64,000 bases of DNA from Maylandia zebra (GCF_041146795.1 NC_135180.1:38236794-38300793), one strand, 5' to 3'; counted from the first letter of the stretch, positions 11,893-25,789 are shown. A program made the numbers and translations. Notes: generated by a model from the sequence alone, not told the origin.

Positions 11893-13702
11893 CTATCGTT
11901 TCATGAGGTTGGTAGCCTTCTGGTTGGCAGCGCTGATTCGGGTAACGTTGAGATTAGCCTGCAGAGGATGGGAAAAAAGAAAGAACAAGGAAGTGTTAAC
12001 AAGAATGTGGTAGGCAGGCACAAACAGCTGTGCTCTCCATCTATCTTTCACTTTCAGGTTTGCTTAATTGCACTGGTTAATCAAAGGAAGGCTGTAGAGC
12101 TCGGCAAGCTCTACAGTCCAACAACACACAGTAGGGTGAATATAATCAAACACCTCCTGCTCAGAAGGAACTGTTCATAGATAAGAATTCTTAGCTTTAG
12201 TGCTGTTAGCACAAGTTCCTGTGCTGCTTTCATCTCTGACTCAAAGGGAAGAGCACAAACTGCTTCTGTCAGGTAAGAAGCCACATTATTGATTTCATTC
12301 ATCTCCCTCTCTGGGCACAAGCCTGAGATGAACTGCCATAATTCCTCATTTCTCTCCTCACTAAGATCCCAGATGGATCCGTGTGAAACTCACGGAACTC
12401 CGTCTGACTAAAGGATCTGGAAACAGCTCTCCCCCCCTTACCTACCTCTCAGCTGGTCTACTGCAACTCTGTCTATAAGATTGCCTAATTCCACTCTCAC
12501 TCTCTATTTCACATAGTTCAGTGTACAGCAGCTTGACTTTTAACTGGTACAAAGAAAAGACAGCACGTCACTCCTGTTTATGGCTGCTCAGGTCTGTTAA
12601 CTGCTTATTTTGCCTCCATCATTATCCCAACAACTTCTGGGAATTCTCTCCTAACGGTGACCAGGCCACGCTCTCATTGCTTCCAGACTCTGGAATAGTC
12701 GGCCCTCCTACATAAGAACCTGTGAAATCAACTTTGAAGATGAACCTATTTTCAGTTGCTTTTATTCAGGTATAGTCTTGAGAAGCTATTGCTCTTTTGT
12801 TTGACTGTTTACCATTGTTAGTGCTTCTTCTCTTTATAACGCTGTCTTTTACATGAGCTCCATGCTATTTTTTTAACTGGGTTCTTGGAGAACTGGATGC
12901 AAAACCAGATACAGGAGTCTGAGGTTTGCTGGCATGTTCTAGGTGTGGCTGTTTTCACAGAGTTTCACCGGTCTAGAACATGTCAAAGGAAAAGCTTTTA
13001 TGTAAAGTCCTCCAGTTTTGTAAAATGTGTGTATTCATCATGTGGCTAAAACAAAATCCAACTCTAACCCTGACCTGGTGGGAGTTAAGCGCTTAATGTC
13101 TTCCTTGGCCTCCTACTCTTCCGAATCCCTACCTGAGTTTACTACAAGGTGCTTTGAGAATCTTGTAAAAGTAATCATCGACTATTTACTCTTTATCTGG
13201 CTTTATTTGAGCGATATATCAAAGAGTGACATGAAAGCAGAGGGGAAGGCATGCGGCAAAGGCTACAGGTCGGATTCAAACCCGGCATATGGTTGCACGT
13301 TCATCCCAGCGAGCTAAACCAGCACCCTTAAATTGTTACATTTAACAGAGTCTGGTGAAATGAATTTTATTTGATTAGTACACACTGAGGTGTACATGCA
13401 GAACAGGACGGCGGTACCTTTCCCTGTATGCGGTCGATTTGGGAATTCTGTGTTTCCAGCTCGTTGCCAATGTCCAGGGCCATGCTCTTCAGATTTCCGA
13501 CGATGCTGCCCACATGTGCCAGGTTCTCCTCCATCTCGTCCTCGCGGGCGTCGCCGGTCGCCCTGACACGGGCAGGAATAAAGCAGGAAAACATTAATGC
13601 TGCAAAGATGTGTGCAAGTTTTTGTGTTTGTGTTTGACCAGCTGCCTGTGTGCGATGGCTTAAGTATTAGATGTCAGTTTGCTGTAAAGAAGAGCAAACA
13701 CA

Positions 13703-13773
<71 letters not shown>

Positions 13774-16700
13774 CGTGTATGCAGCTGCCGTCTCTCAGCT
13801 CACACAATAACACACTCCACTAAACTCTGTGTGTCACTCTCTCCCTACCTTCGTATGTATCCTCCACTCATAATCATCTGTTCTCTCTCATCCACGACCC
13901 GAGATGACGGCGGCTGATTGGCTACAACGCCATCCTGGCTTGAGGCTCTGCCCCAAACTGCCTTGTATGCCCCACTCTCCTCAAAAGCCTTTAGTCTGGA
14001 AGAGAAAGAGTGATGACCCCATGGATGTCAATTTAATAAGTCTGTTAAACGTGAAACGTGAGAACCACAGCGTACCCATACTGCTCCTGCAGCTACAGTA
14101 CGGGTACACCAAGGGTCCATTTATACCATAAAACACGACAAACATGGCGCTGGACGACTTCAGAGCAAATCAGAGCAGCAAAGCAAGCCGACAGCAAAAG
14201 CTAAAAGCAACTAATGAACCAAATCTGAAGAGTTTTCTCATGTTTAAATCTCACGAGGCTATTTGCTCCTTGTCAGCATCGCACTGTATGTTAAAGCACC
14301 TTACTGGAAACATCTATTTTACCTCCAGTGCTCACTGGTATCACTGGGATCATCCTGATCAGTGCGTTTGGGGAAGAACAAGAACTATATCACATTTAGA
14401 TCTGCACTTCAGAGTGGTTTCTTTAAGAAGAACACTCAGTTTAGCTTTCCTGCTATGTTTGGTTTTCTGTCTTTGTGAGTAACGTCTGGGCATAGAAGTG
14501 CCAAAAACTACAAATATGGTCACTTCCAACACGGCAGCAGCCATAACACCAACGCCGAGCCCTGAAAGTGTGAAATCGCCAGAAAAAACTGGTGAATAAG
14601 ATGGCTGCTCATTGTGATGGTGTTTGAATGTTGCAGCCTGACCTTACAGGACCAATTCAACTCTATTAACATTATAATAACAGGACCGAGCTGACAGATC
14701 GCTTTGATATGGTGGAAAAGTGCCTTTTGTATAAATCTGAGGTTTGTGGTGAAGCCGCTGCAGTAAACATGGCCCAGGGCTGTGAATCAGGTATAATTTA
14801 GGTTTTTACAAATAGATTCTTATGACTACATCTCACATACTTACCTCTGGATAATGTTTACAGACAAACACACACTCACACACACGCCACACACATCTCC
14901 ACCTACTTATCACAGGAGCAGAGACCACAGCACTTGCCCAGGTCAGTCAGGTTTTTCTCTGCCTCCTTCATATCAGAGTTGATCTGATCCAAGCCCTCCT
15001 CTATTCGCTCCAACTGCTCTATGAGAGGATGCAGCGGAGCAGGATGAAGGAAGAGCAAAGGTGAAAGAAAGCAGGAACGTAACGAGAAGAATGGAGGCAG
15101 AAAGAGGAGGAGGGAGGTGGAATAAAAGAAAAAAATCACAAAGTATTTCCACGCGGCTGCACTATGAACTGAAAAACCAGCCACCAGAAACGTGAAACAG
15201 AACACCACCACGCTGCACTAAATGCTAACAGCACACTGGACCAAACGGTGCAGAGCCAACGACCTTTGACCTCGGTGCCCACTTCCATTCTGTTTTCTTC
15301 TCTCGGGCTATGTACGAAGGATGTTTCTGCATCTGTGCTTCTTTTAAAGAAGATTTTAAGGAACATTTATACAAATATGTCTTCTAAATCCAAATTTAGG
15401 TATTTTTAGTCACATGCAGTTAGAAAACTCTTCATTGTCACCGTTCTGCTATAAACAGACATCAGATGCAAGAGATGCAGAGCTTATCTGTTATATCGAG
15501 TTCATTTTTACAGGCCTTTGTCTATAAATTAGATTTTTCTGATCCTTCAAGCCAAAAAATCTCTACTTCAGAAACAGCAAACGTGTAGTTATTCACATCC
15601 TGAAGGCTTTTACCAAATAGTTTGTTCATATATATCATTCAGATCTTGATTCACTGAACATCTACTAGTAAAAACATGCATTCTTTGTATTTTGGGATTA
15701 TTTTATTCTTAATGGATCAATTAAAACTAATTATTAAATTAAAAAAAACTTTGAGTTTAATACTTGGGCAAAAGGAAACGAGCAGAGAGTGACATCATTC
15801 AGTCAGGATGGCTTATCGAGTAATTTAAGCCCCTGATTATTATGATGATGACGACTGATTACGATTATCGTTGCTGAAGGAGTCTGATAATCTAATCACA
15901 TTTGATAAACACTGCAACACATTTAATGGAACTGGGCACCAGTACGGGGCTTTTTAGGGCCTGTTTGGATAAAGACGCAGGTTCCTGGACCTACTTCCTG
16001 AGTGGCCAGATACAAAGGCCACAGCACTGGGCCATGTCTGTCAGATTCTTCTCTGCCTCTCTCATGTCCCTGTTGATGGAGTCCATACCCTCCTCAATAC
16101 GCTCCAACTGCTCTGTTTGAACGGGAGTTTTATGGTGTTGCCACAGCAGGAGCAGAGATCAATACAGAGATGGGCATGTTTACACAATGTGTACTGGCAA
16201 GGCTTCCAAACCAAAAGCTCAAATCAGAGATATTTACACAAAAAGGCTAAATTATGAGAAAAAAACTTGATACAATGAGAAATTTAAGAATAAACACAAA
16301 TTTCTGAGGAACAAAAAAACCCAGCAAATTTCAAATTTCATGGTCAAGACAAGTCTTTACATTTAAGCCAAGAAAAACCTGTTTACCTCCTTGTTCATCC
16401 AACATCACCACAGTCCTGATCCCAACATCTTTACTCTGGAGGATGGAACACATAACAACCCGTTACTGACAGGAGCCCCAGCGACGTTTCCAAACAGGTT
16501 CTTATTGCACATATGGAAATCGATTTAAAGACGTTTGCTGCAGACGCCACGTGGCGATCCACTGAGCTCATGCTCACTTCTTTAAATTCTTTCTATTTTA
16601 GATTTATGGTAAAAAGCCAACAAGGTAAGACTGCCTGAACTGTTTATCTGCAGTAAGATCACATGACCTCGATCCTGATCACAGTGACTAAAAGTAAACA

Positions 16701-17014
16701 AATGGCTGTTATGGATAAAGGACGTATGAGCACTTGACATGAATGCTGTGCATTATGGAGTAATGAAAAAACATCCTTTCCTGCTTTCCTCACTGTTCTG
16801 CTCTCCCGGCCGTCATTTGTCCAAAATCATTTTCCAGGAGCTTAAACTTAATCATAACACTGCATCCGTCTTTGTTAGAGTCATCCTGACATGGATCTCT
16901 GGCCATTTCCTCATGTGGAAACACAGCAGGCTAATTTACAGATGATGATGACAAAGTTCACAGTGAGGTTTGTGCTTTATCACTCCATCACTGTGGGGGT
17001 CTTCGTTAGATTAT

Positions 17015-17061
<47 letters not shown>

Positions 17062-18290
17062 CTCCTCAACCAACTGAACCATCCGCCGCGTGCTCTCCAG
17101 TGACTGAAAGACACAAAATCACTGCTTCAATATTTAACATTCAACACATTACATGAGCTTGTGAACTGCGTGCCCATTAAGTCATTTTTGTAGCTTTAAT
17201 TTTGTTCTTAGTTATACAAACAGTTAAAGTTTAGTACAACCTACAGTGAAGTCTTTAAATTCCCCTCTGCAGCTACACATAAGTTAAAGAAATACATTAA
17301 ATGCATCCAACCAACATAAGAAACGGTGCGACAGTAACAGAAGTGCAAGAGTGACTCTGAGTCTTGGAGGTCTTTCAGTCTGATTTAGCAGTGTGATGGT
17401 GTGAGGTCAGAAGCTGCTCCTCATTCAGCAGACGATGCAGGTGAATCATTTCATGTAGCTGTCCTGCAAAGTGGGGAGGGTGGTCTTAATGGTCCTGTCA
17501 GTGGTGTGGATCACCACCTTAAACACACACTACACAGGAAGCTCAAGCTTCCAGGCCTCTGGTAGGGCAGTGGTCCCCAACCCCTGGGCCACAGACCGGT
17601 ACCGGTCCATGAGTCGTTTGGTACCAGGTTTTTATCGTTAACTCGTTTCTCTGGGTCTTTTCCCGTGTGTTATGACTAAATCTTATTTCTTTTTGGTACC
17701 AGCACTGGTTTTATTTTGTTGTATTTATCCGGGACACCTTAAAGGCCAGTCCGTGAAAATACTGTCGGACCTAAACCGGTCCGTGCGCACCCGTGGCCGC
17801 CTACAGGGGTGAGATAGACCTCGTCCTCCATTATACCAGATATTGATGCAATTTCTTATCATCATCTGAACAATGACAGCAGCTGGTAGTAAGTTAATAT
17901 TCTACATTTTAATATTAAGCTTGAGGGTGTAAAAACACATTTAAGCTCTGTCAAAAATGCAGTCAAACTCATTTTACACTCGCACCAAGTGTGAAAATCT
18001 AAAACTACAACTTGTTCTCGCTCCTCACTATTGTTCAGTAACCATCTCTGAGCATCAGTATTGTGGAATGTGTTATAGTTTCAGCTCCAAATGTAAAGGG
18101 TGACACATGGGAGCAGGAACAAGTAAGATATCTGATGTGTTTAGAAAGTCATTTCTAGTTAAAAGAACTTTTAACTTTCCATCAAAATCGTCTTTGTGTC
18201 ATTAAGGAGTTATTATAGGTTATAGTAGGAGGATACAGTCTACATCAGTTATGTGCAGAAACTGCTAGCTGCCTGTTTATCTACCCCTAG

Positions 18291-18365
<75 letters not shown>

Positions 18366-18459
18366 GTGTAAATATCATATCAGTCCTCTGGGATTTCCCC
18401 ACTGATGGGATGATGGGGTGACACATGTCTCTGACCTGCAGTAGCCTTTAAACACCAGG

Positions 18460-18546
<87 letters not shown>

Positions 18547-21500
18547 TGTGTGTGTGTGTGTCTGTGTGTGTTGTGAGCTCATCTGTGCCAGACAGTTGCA
18601 CATGGAGACCAGCTGTCTCCAAGGCAACCAGGTGAGCCAGGTGCCCTTGAAGAGGCCCTCCCCTCAGGCAGGGCTGTGTCCTCTGTGGCTCAGCAGGTTG
18701 TGTAGTAGTTTGCGTCACTCTTCTTGCCAGTTTGTTTATTATGAATTCTTGGTTTTATTGCTGAGATGCTCTAATTATAATTATCCTCATTAGGTTTCTC
18801 TGACTGACACACAGAGTGTGACACGCTCTCCGGGGTATAAGCTGAGGATGCTGCTGTGACTCGCTCCCGTCCATATCACCACTGTTAGATTGTATTTTTC
18901 TCTGCTCCTTGCCAGCCTCAAAAATGTGTTGGCAAAGGAAATACCCGACTACACTGTTCTGGTCTGACACTTTCACAATCCGTTCTTTAGGCCGAGTTAG
19001 CTGAAGGGTAACGCACATGTAAAACCATGTTCATATGAAACATGGCAAAAGTGTCAAAGGAGAAGATGAATCCGCGTAATTCCCATGTGCCGAACATTCA
19101 GGCTTGGCTTAGTTTCACATCATTTTTCTACTGCAGACGGGGGATAAGTGGATATGGCCCAATATCCTCCTCCCGTTTTCTGTTTACAGGAGCAGCCAGT
19201 CAGAAGAAAGGGAAGATGGCCTTAAAGGGGAGGAGCTATAACATCTGGAACTGGGAATTCAGAGTCTGTTACTTGTAGTCATGATGATATAGTGTAGGAT
19301 TGGAAGGTCGTGCAACAAAATGCTCCGTGAGGTAACTGTTGAAAACTATCTCTGCTTTTAAGATTAGACAGACCGTTTTCACTCCCGAAGCGTAACATGC
19401 CGACGTTTTGTCACATCCTGCGGTGTTCCTGAGGAACGCAAAAGGAGACCTTCCGCGTTCTAATGCTACGTGCCGGGTTATGGATGAAATCCATAAATCT
19501 AACCTTCTCCCTAACCTTAACCAGTAGTTTAATGACGTGAAAAGCGTTTTTAAGAAAATGAACAAACATGTGTAGATTGTGTCCAAACAGTTCTCATATT
19601 TCCTCATTTTGCTAATGTCGTCATTTAGGAACGCGTTGGGTGGCCGAAAACGTAATATGTTGACGATTTGTCACCTAGCGTAAAATGTTACGCTTTGGGA
19701 TGAGAACGTGTTGGATTAGACCTAAAACTTTCCTTTTTGCTAAAGCATATAGTTAGGGCTGAATCAGGTGACCCTGAATCCTCCCTTAGTTATGCTGCAA
19801 TCCAGTTGTTCAGTCTGACGTCACTAGCCGTGTCTGGACCTAAACTCCGCTGCAGCTCCATATATCAAACGATCACTATGGCATTACTGAGTTGAAAAAC
19901 TGTCTAAAGTCTTTCATCTTTAATAAAATGATCAGCGTTCTGCTCTACCAGGTGTAACAATTGAGTTTAACATCCAGGCATCCATGAAAACGGAATTTAT
20001 GACATTTAACGGAGTTAGAAGTTAGCAGGGAGTTAGCTCGCTAGCTTCTATCTAAATACAATATAGCATGTCCTGACTGCGGGGTTTTGGAAACAAATTA
20101 AAACGTACAGCTCTGTTATCACTTCCAACATAAATGAAGACAGAAACTAAACAGCAGTGACGTTTGTAGGGTTACTGAAGTTGGGCTAGCTGCTATATAA
20201 TGATGTGCTACGTGACCGCTAGCGACACAGCTATGTTAGCATAATATAAACAAGCTAATTTTTTTTCCACTCGATAAAAGTTAACGTGAGTGTTCTCGGT
20301 GGTCAGGAACAAATGTAATCGCATGGCAGGATGCTGTAAAAGGACCAAACTTCAGCCAGGAGAACAACTGAGATAATCCATCCACAATACGAGGTTAGTC
20401 ATTCATATACTGCTGCATGGGCTGGGCTGTAGCTACATCCTAAGGTTTTAAAAACTGATCTTAAATAAATGATTAGCGGTAATAAAAGCCGAGGGAGGTC
20501 AACAGGGATCACTGACTGTTTTAGGAGCTTTTTGAGATCAAATAGAAGAAAATACATAACATTAAACATGTTAACAACACAAAAGCCATATTAAACGCAG
20601 ACTACTTTAGACCCGGAAGTAGGATTCGTCACGTCATCACTGAACAACCGGATAGGTGTAGGCTGCTGGGGAATTTCCCATGATGCACTGGGTGTTTGCT
20701 CTTCACTCACTATGTGCTAACAGACCTCTCTGCATTGAATCATACTTGTTATTAATCTCAGGCTCTCTTCCACAGCATGTCTTTATCCATGTCTTTTTAT
20801 GGCCTGAGCCTGGTTCTGCTGGACGTTTCTTCCTGTTAAAAGGGAGTTTTTCCTTCCCACTGTCGCCAAAGTGCTTGCTCACAGGGTTCATATGATTGTT
20901 GGGTTTTTCTCTGTATGTATTATTCAAACTTTTTCTTTTTCTGAAGCCAGCCTAGAGCCCAAAGACAGCCCAGGCTCAGTATGGAGCTCCATACTCCATA
21001 ACTGGTCATGGTATGCAGTCTGATTCATTATTAATGACTTGCAACATAATGTTTCCTTAAGCAAAATACAGTGTAAAGTGTATTATAGCCCCTCTTTATT
21101 CGCAGTTTTTGCTCTCCCTATGGTGGGCTGCACTGAAAGGAAATATTTGGCATCCCTGATAAAATTCACTATATAAAAAAGAAATAATACGTTTTTATTT
21201 TTAAGTAGAATCACTTAAATCCCCCTGCTGATTCAAGGCAGTCTATGAAATACTCCAAACATCCAATTTATTCATTTGTGATTCTGGAAATGAATTTCAT
21301 GTCCTTGAACCTGATGTTTCAGATGTGCCGTCTCATACGAACTAATCTGTGTCCACATTTAGAGGTTAGTGGAGCTGAGGAAGTCCTTTCGCCTCCACAG
21401 AGAGACCACAGCTCGAGTTATACACTTCACAGATATGGTTGTGTTTTAGCCATATGCTACACAGACACAACTAGAACAACTTTGTTTGGTCCTTTAGTTC

Positions 21501-22164
21501 TTATACAACAACTTTTTACGTTGGGACAAAAGAGGTTAAAAGATATCAAGAAATTATTTCACTTTTTATAAACAACAAAATTCCAGAATTCCAAACGCTT
21601 CCATTTTCCTCCAAACCTTCATTTATGTTGTCACGTTTGTTGACTTCCTGCTCCTGGATTTACAGCCGGGTCGTGAGATATATTGTTTATTTGTTCATGC
21701 TCATGGACATGAATTGTGAAATTTTTTTGAGATGGCACAAATTTGTAAGTAACGTTTACAAGAGGGAAGTATATTTCATGTCTGCAGCACATGTTTTGTC
21801 CAGTCAAAGGAAACTAAGGACGTGGTGAGATGACCAAAAATCTTCTTTCAGTCAGGGAGAAAAGGCTTAAGACTGAAAATGGTGAAGGACCGTCGTTGAC
21901 GGTTTAAATCACAGGAGGGTTTTAGGCATGAGAAAAGTAGGTAAATTACACAAACAGGTGAGTCAACGGCTGTTATCAGGTTAATGTGCACTGGATACAA
22001 GGGTAACAAGTAAACGGCCATTTCTATGTGTGGTTGTTAATAATTGATAAAACACTTATTTACCATCATAATCCTCTTACCTCATCTGTGACCTGATTGG
22101 CTCTTCTCTGTAACTCCTCCTGCTCTGTGAGGATGGGCGGGTCTGAACGTGCGTTAGCAGCCAT
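11893..22164 (-). CDS. snap23: SNAP-23/SNAP-25 family t-SNARE, 7 coding exons with a duplicated alternative exon
   Basis: Exons in transcript order are 22164-22081, 17103-17062, 16435-16387, then either 16112-15995 or 15018-14907, then 13995-13849, 13562-13418 and 11958-11893. The product is 216 or 214 aa. It is a Qb,Qc SNARE that pairs with syntaxin and VAMP in exocytic membrane fusion at the plasma membrane. The first SNARE helix covers about residues 15-80, with the ionic-layer Gln at 57 (VMLDEQGEQL). A cysteine cluster for palmitoylation follows at 88-94, then a linker ([25 protein letters not shown]). The second SNARE helix starts at [11 protein letters not shown], with its ionic-layer Gln in [13 protein letters not shown] (about 183 in the shorter form). 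The linker resembles SNAP-25, [11 protein letters not shown] resembles SNAP-23, and proximity to TMEM87A matches the human SNAP23 region. I favour snap23; a snap25-like paralogue is possible. Family assignment is near certain. Confidence 0.88.
12440..12720 (+). mobile_element. L2/CR1-type LINE fragment
   Basis: Broken plus-strand frames read YCNSVYKIA, then [17 protein letters not shown]. These are typical of the C-terminal reverse-transcriptase region of L2-like LINEs. Several stops and frameshifts; an old fragment. Confidence 0.6.
13235..13325 (-). mobile_element. tRNA-derived SINE fragment
   Basis: On the minus strand, GGTGCTGGTTTAGCTCGCTGG (A-box-like) is followed by GGGTTTGAATCC (B box). 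The polymerase III promoter spacing fits a tRNA head and a non-tRNA body follows. It does not fold as a complete tRNA gene. Confidence 0.55.
13704..13770. repeat. (CA)n microsatellite
   Basis: Pure CA run in the SNAP intron between exons 13849-13995 and 13418-13562. Confidence 0.97.
14907..15018 (-). CDS. snap23: SNAP gene alternative exon, downstream copy (112 bp)
   Basis: The exon is bounded by a CTCATAG acceptor and the same AA|GTAGGT donor as its twin. It encodes [37 protein letters not shown]. Four cysteines are present (residues 88, 89, 92 and 94). It is two codons shorter than the other copy. It joins in frame to [11 protein letters not shown] in the next exon. Confidence 0.87.
15995..16112 (-). 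CDS. snap23: SNAP gene alternative exon, upstream copy (118 bp)
   Basis: The exon is bounded by an AAACAG acceptor and an AA|GTAGGT donor. It encodes [17 protein letters not shown], then [16 protein letters not shown] and a tail IWPLRK. It has three cysteines and lacks the last one of the canonical cluster. Its 118-bp length matches the classical exon 5 of SNAP-25. It shares its boundaries and phase with the exon at 14907-15018, so it is a tandem duplicate. One copy, and only one, keeps the reading frame. Confidence 0.85.
17017..17059. repeat. (GT)n microsatellite at a SNAP donor site
   Basis: The run begins two bases after the start of the intron that follows exon 17062-17103. In the transcript it reads (CA)n directly after GTA. 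Confidence 0.95.
17568..17805. mobile_element. Non-autonomous hAT-like fragment
   Basis: Begins CAGTGGTCCCCAACCCCTGG, the classic hAT terminal sequence, with repeated CCGGTCC words inside and near the far end. A matching right end and target duplication were not found. Confidence 0.5.
18294..18571. repeat. Two (GT)n tracts about 97 bp apart
   Basis: Runs at 18294-18364 and 18462-18571, the second with a few CG and CT interruptions. In the large SNAP intron. Confidence 0.95.
20755..20935 (-). repeat. Dispersed repeat, family copy 1
   Basis: Contains AAAAGGGAGTTTTTCCTTCC, CACTGTCGCC and TATGATTGTTGGGTTTTTCT. It is the reverse complement of the copy at 61915-62100. Confidence 0.6.
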
Positions 22165-23610
22165 GTTTGTTTGTGTGTGTGTTCAATCCCAGGTGAGCGG
22201 ATCAGACTGCAGCATCAGGTGTCTTTAACAGCTGGAGAGGGTGAGAGCGAGGCCATGATTATTTTTCATGACTGACAATAGACGCCAGGCAGGCAGACAC
22301 GCAGCACAGGCTCTTACACAAACACGCTTCAGGATAACCACATTTATTTTTTAAGAAGCAGTTACTTTTATATCCAACAGACTGTTTCGTTTTAATGGCA
22401 GTTACTGTAACTGTCAACGGTCATCCAGTTAGCACTCAAAACATCAGCTGCAGCAGCCTTTTGCACACATGAATGTGATACTTCAAGGTCAAGGGGACCC
22501 ATAATACTCATTTCCTATCAAAAGAATAGTTCTGAAACATCCACAGTTCAGAATAATCCTTCTTTGTCTAGCACGGGCTTTGATACAGCGTCTCTTGTCT
22601 AAAACAAGCTCTCTTAGCTCCTTCCTCCAGCCTTAAAGGCTAGCTTATTTGTGATTCACTGCTCTTCATAAACACCTAACACACTAAATTACACTAAAAT
22701 CATCTTCAGCTAAAACCACAAGCAATTCAAATGGCCAAACAGGAAGAAGGATGAACTCTCAGGTTAGCTTAGTCTGAATAAGTCATTTAATGTGTGCCAG
22801 TAAAAAGCACTGAAGCACACTGTCGGGTTCCTTCTTGTCCCTGTCGTCATTCTTCTTAAATTCATCCATAGTTTCTGCTGCTGATCCAGGTCCAAGTCAC
22901 GCAGGTCTGAGCAGAGACACCCAGACCGCCACCATCTCCGATTAATCCGGGGGTTAATCAGAGTCATTACTCACTTATATATCCACAGATACAGGCCCTT
23001 ATAGGGCAGGGGTGGGTGTGAAACTGGCTGCTTTCTAGTTATATTTTCAGCCTTTGGAGCTCTTCTAACTTTTGAAGAAGAGGAGATATATTCACACAAC
23101 ATTTTCAGGTTTAAGTGCTCAGTTTTACACCCACTCTGAATCTGCTTTTCTTAAGCACGACTTAGTTTGAGCATTAATATCAAGTCAAAATTATTTTCAT
23201 CTAAAACAAAGCTCATATGAGTGAATCTCTGTTTTTTACCTCCAGTTTCAGTTTGCCCTGCAGAGTGATGACATCACACACATATTCTTTTTAACCTGCT
23301 TTCCCGTTGTTTCCTGCTCAGATCGTTCTCTCTGCATATATCATTCAAATATGAAATGGTAGGAATTTTCGTCCTCTTTCACTGGATGTTATTCTTGTGA
23401 TGGCAAGACACACGGTCTTCGTACAACTCCCACAAAGGCTCTTTAGAAAAGACCACAATTCAGTTATAAAGTGTTACAGTATCTGCATGAATGCAGTGCG
23501 GCCGTCGGCTCTCACAAGCGCCTAAAACGAATCCCTCCTCACTCTTACAACAACTGCCTCCTCTGTAATTAGGAGTCCACACAATGTCAGCTTCTAACCA
23601 GGTGTTGAGT

Positions 23611-23612
<2 letters not shown>

Positions 23613-23692
<80 letters not shown>
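23613..23692. repeat. (CA)n microsatellite, 80 bp
   Basis: Pure CA run upstream of the first SNAP coding exon. Confidence 0.97.
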
Positions 23693-23694
<2 letters not shown>

Positions 23695-25789
23695 CTCTTT
23701 GTGTGATCAGGCTGCAGCATCATAATTAGCCCCAACCACTAATCACCACCTGTTGGAATAAAGAAGAGGAACAACAAGAAAGAAGAAAAGAACAAATGAG
23801 CCACGATGTTCTTGATATTAAAAAAATCAGTTTTAAATATTATGCACCATAAACTGATAAATCTTTTAGTCTACAAAATGAAACTGCTAAAATAGACAGA
23901 GGTATTCAGTCTGGGACACAACACAGAGAAGAAAACGACTGTGTTCGGCTTTTAAAGGCCGATGTTCATCAGGTTGACTGTAAACTAGATTTTCTGTAAC
24001 ACTTCTGTAACAGACCAGACTGTATAGAAAAGAGTCACCTCCTTTAGCTTGACATCATCACCAGTATCTCCTCCAGCTGTCACGTTAAAGTGATGCACGC
24101 TTAGCTAAGAGTGACCAGAGACAAATAACCAACACACACAAACATGCAGGCTTTGGCACTGCTTCCTAATCACAGGCATAATAATGAGCATTCATGTTCA
24201 GGAGTGCCCAAAAGTGGGCGGGGCATCACATGGCACATCCCCCAAAATATGATGTATTAATGTACTACACAGTACTACTATAGATAGATACCTGCACTAT
24301 ACAAGTCATTAAAATCTTCTCCAGCTCAAATCCACAACTATGATCCATATTTTCATATTACAACTTTTTACTATTATTTAAAGGGGGATTGTGAATTTTA
24401 CTAAAGAGTCTAAATATTTGTTTTACCACTTTGGAAAACTGAAATTTAGCACAGATCTTTTTTCATGTGGTAAATCTGTTTTTGTCCTGGGCTCCAGATG
24501 AATCTGAAAATCTGTTTTCGACACTAAACTAATTATTCCTCCTTAAATATTGGCTCTTCAGTGCTGCCCACCTCACCCCGTCACAATCAGCTTTAACATG
24601 TTTAATGAAGCCATGAAAGACTTTACCTTCATAATTTCTGCATTAACAGCCTTCAGAGGACAGAGGCGGGCTGAAATTTAATGTTTTTTAATTATTATTC
24701 CCAACATTTTTGACCATTTACAACTTTTTAAGTAGATGAGATAGTCGTGTGACAGTTTCAGGATCTGTAGAAAACTTGAAATCTGTTTTACACCCACTCC
24801 AAGTGTCACAAAGCCAAATCTTCTTTTCTTCATTACGACTGTTTGTTCTGGTCAGTTTAGAGCATTAATATCAATTCAAAATCTTTTTCACGACTACGTT
24901 AGAAAATTATTTTAGAAGATGAGCCTGGGATCAAATTTAGGTAAAAGGAGACTTTTCATATGGTACAACCTGTTCTGAGCAGCTACTTCCGTCGTATAGT
25001 GACATCACTCTTGTAAGTTTACCACAAAAATGCTCTTTGGATATTTTTTTTTTAAAATCAAACATCCGGGTACCATGCTGTCTTTTGTTCCTCTACTGTT
25101 TTTTGACCGCATTGTGATTTCTTGGCTACCTCTGGTTCTGTAGTGACAGCAGGTGCAGGTGTGCGTCACAGGCTCACCTGGTCACAGGCTATGGCAGTTC
25201 ATTTACGTGTACACGAGTGAAACTGCAGCCTCAGCTGTGAGGCTGACACGGAGTGATGGGGATGATAACGAAGACAGGATTCTCCTCATCGTGCTGCCCT
25301 GTGAATCGGCGTGGTGACGTATATTTGTTTGCCGTTTTCGCGGTCAACTCGTGCGTGAGAATATCACCAGGTACACTCGCGACAGTTTTTAGTATTTGAT
25401 TGTTCAAGAGCAAAAAGACGGAGTCTCACAGATGAAATATTTGTTTTTTTATTGCCTGTTTGACCGTCACCAGTTAACCTGTGACACCAGTTAATCTGGA
25501 ACACCGGCCCTGTTTAACACCGAGCACACACAATATGAATGAACTTAAAGTAACGGGTCTGTTTTAAAACGTAAAGAGTAAAAGTAGAGATATTTGTTTA
25601 AAAATGTGGGGAGTAAAAGTAAAAAGTAACAAGAAAAATAAACGCTCGAGTTAAATAGAGATACCTGGTAATTCTACTTCGTTACTTCCCACCTCTGGGT
25701 CACTCTGATGACCAACTTTTACATTTGAAATAAAAACAGTTTTTTTGAAGCTGCCTCTTTTCAGAGATGACGTCCATACGAACCTGTGT

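Larger units (their letters stand above)
17104..22080 (-). other. SNAP intron 1 (after the first coding exon)
   Basis: About 5 kb. Holds the hAT-like fragment, two (GT)n tracts and one dispersed repeat. No other exon recognised. Confidence 0.6.
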
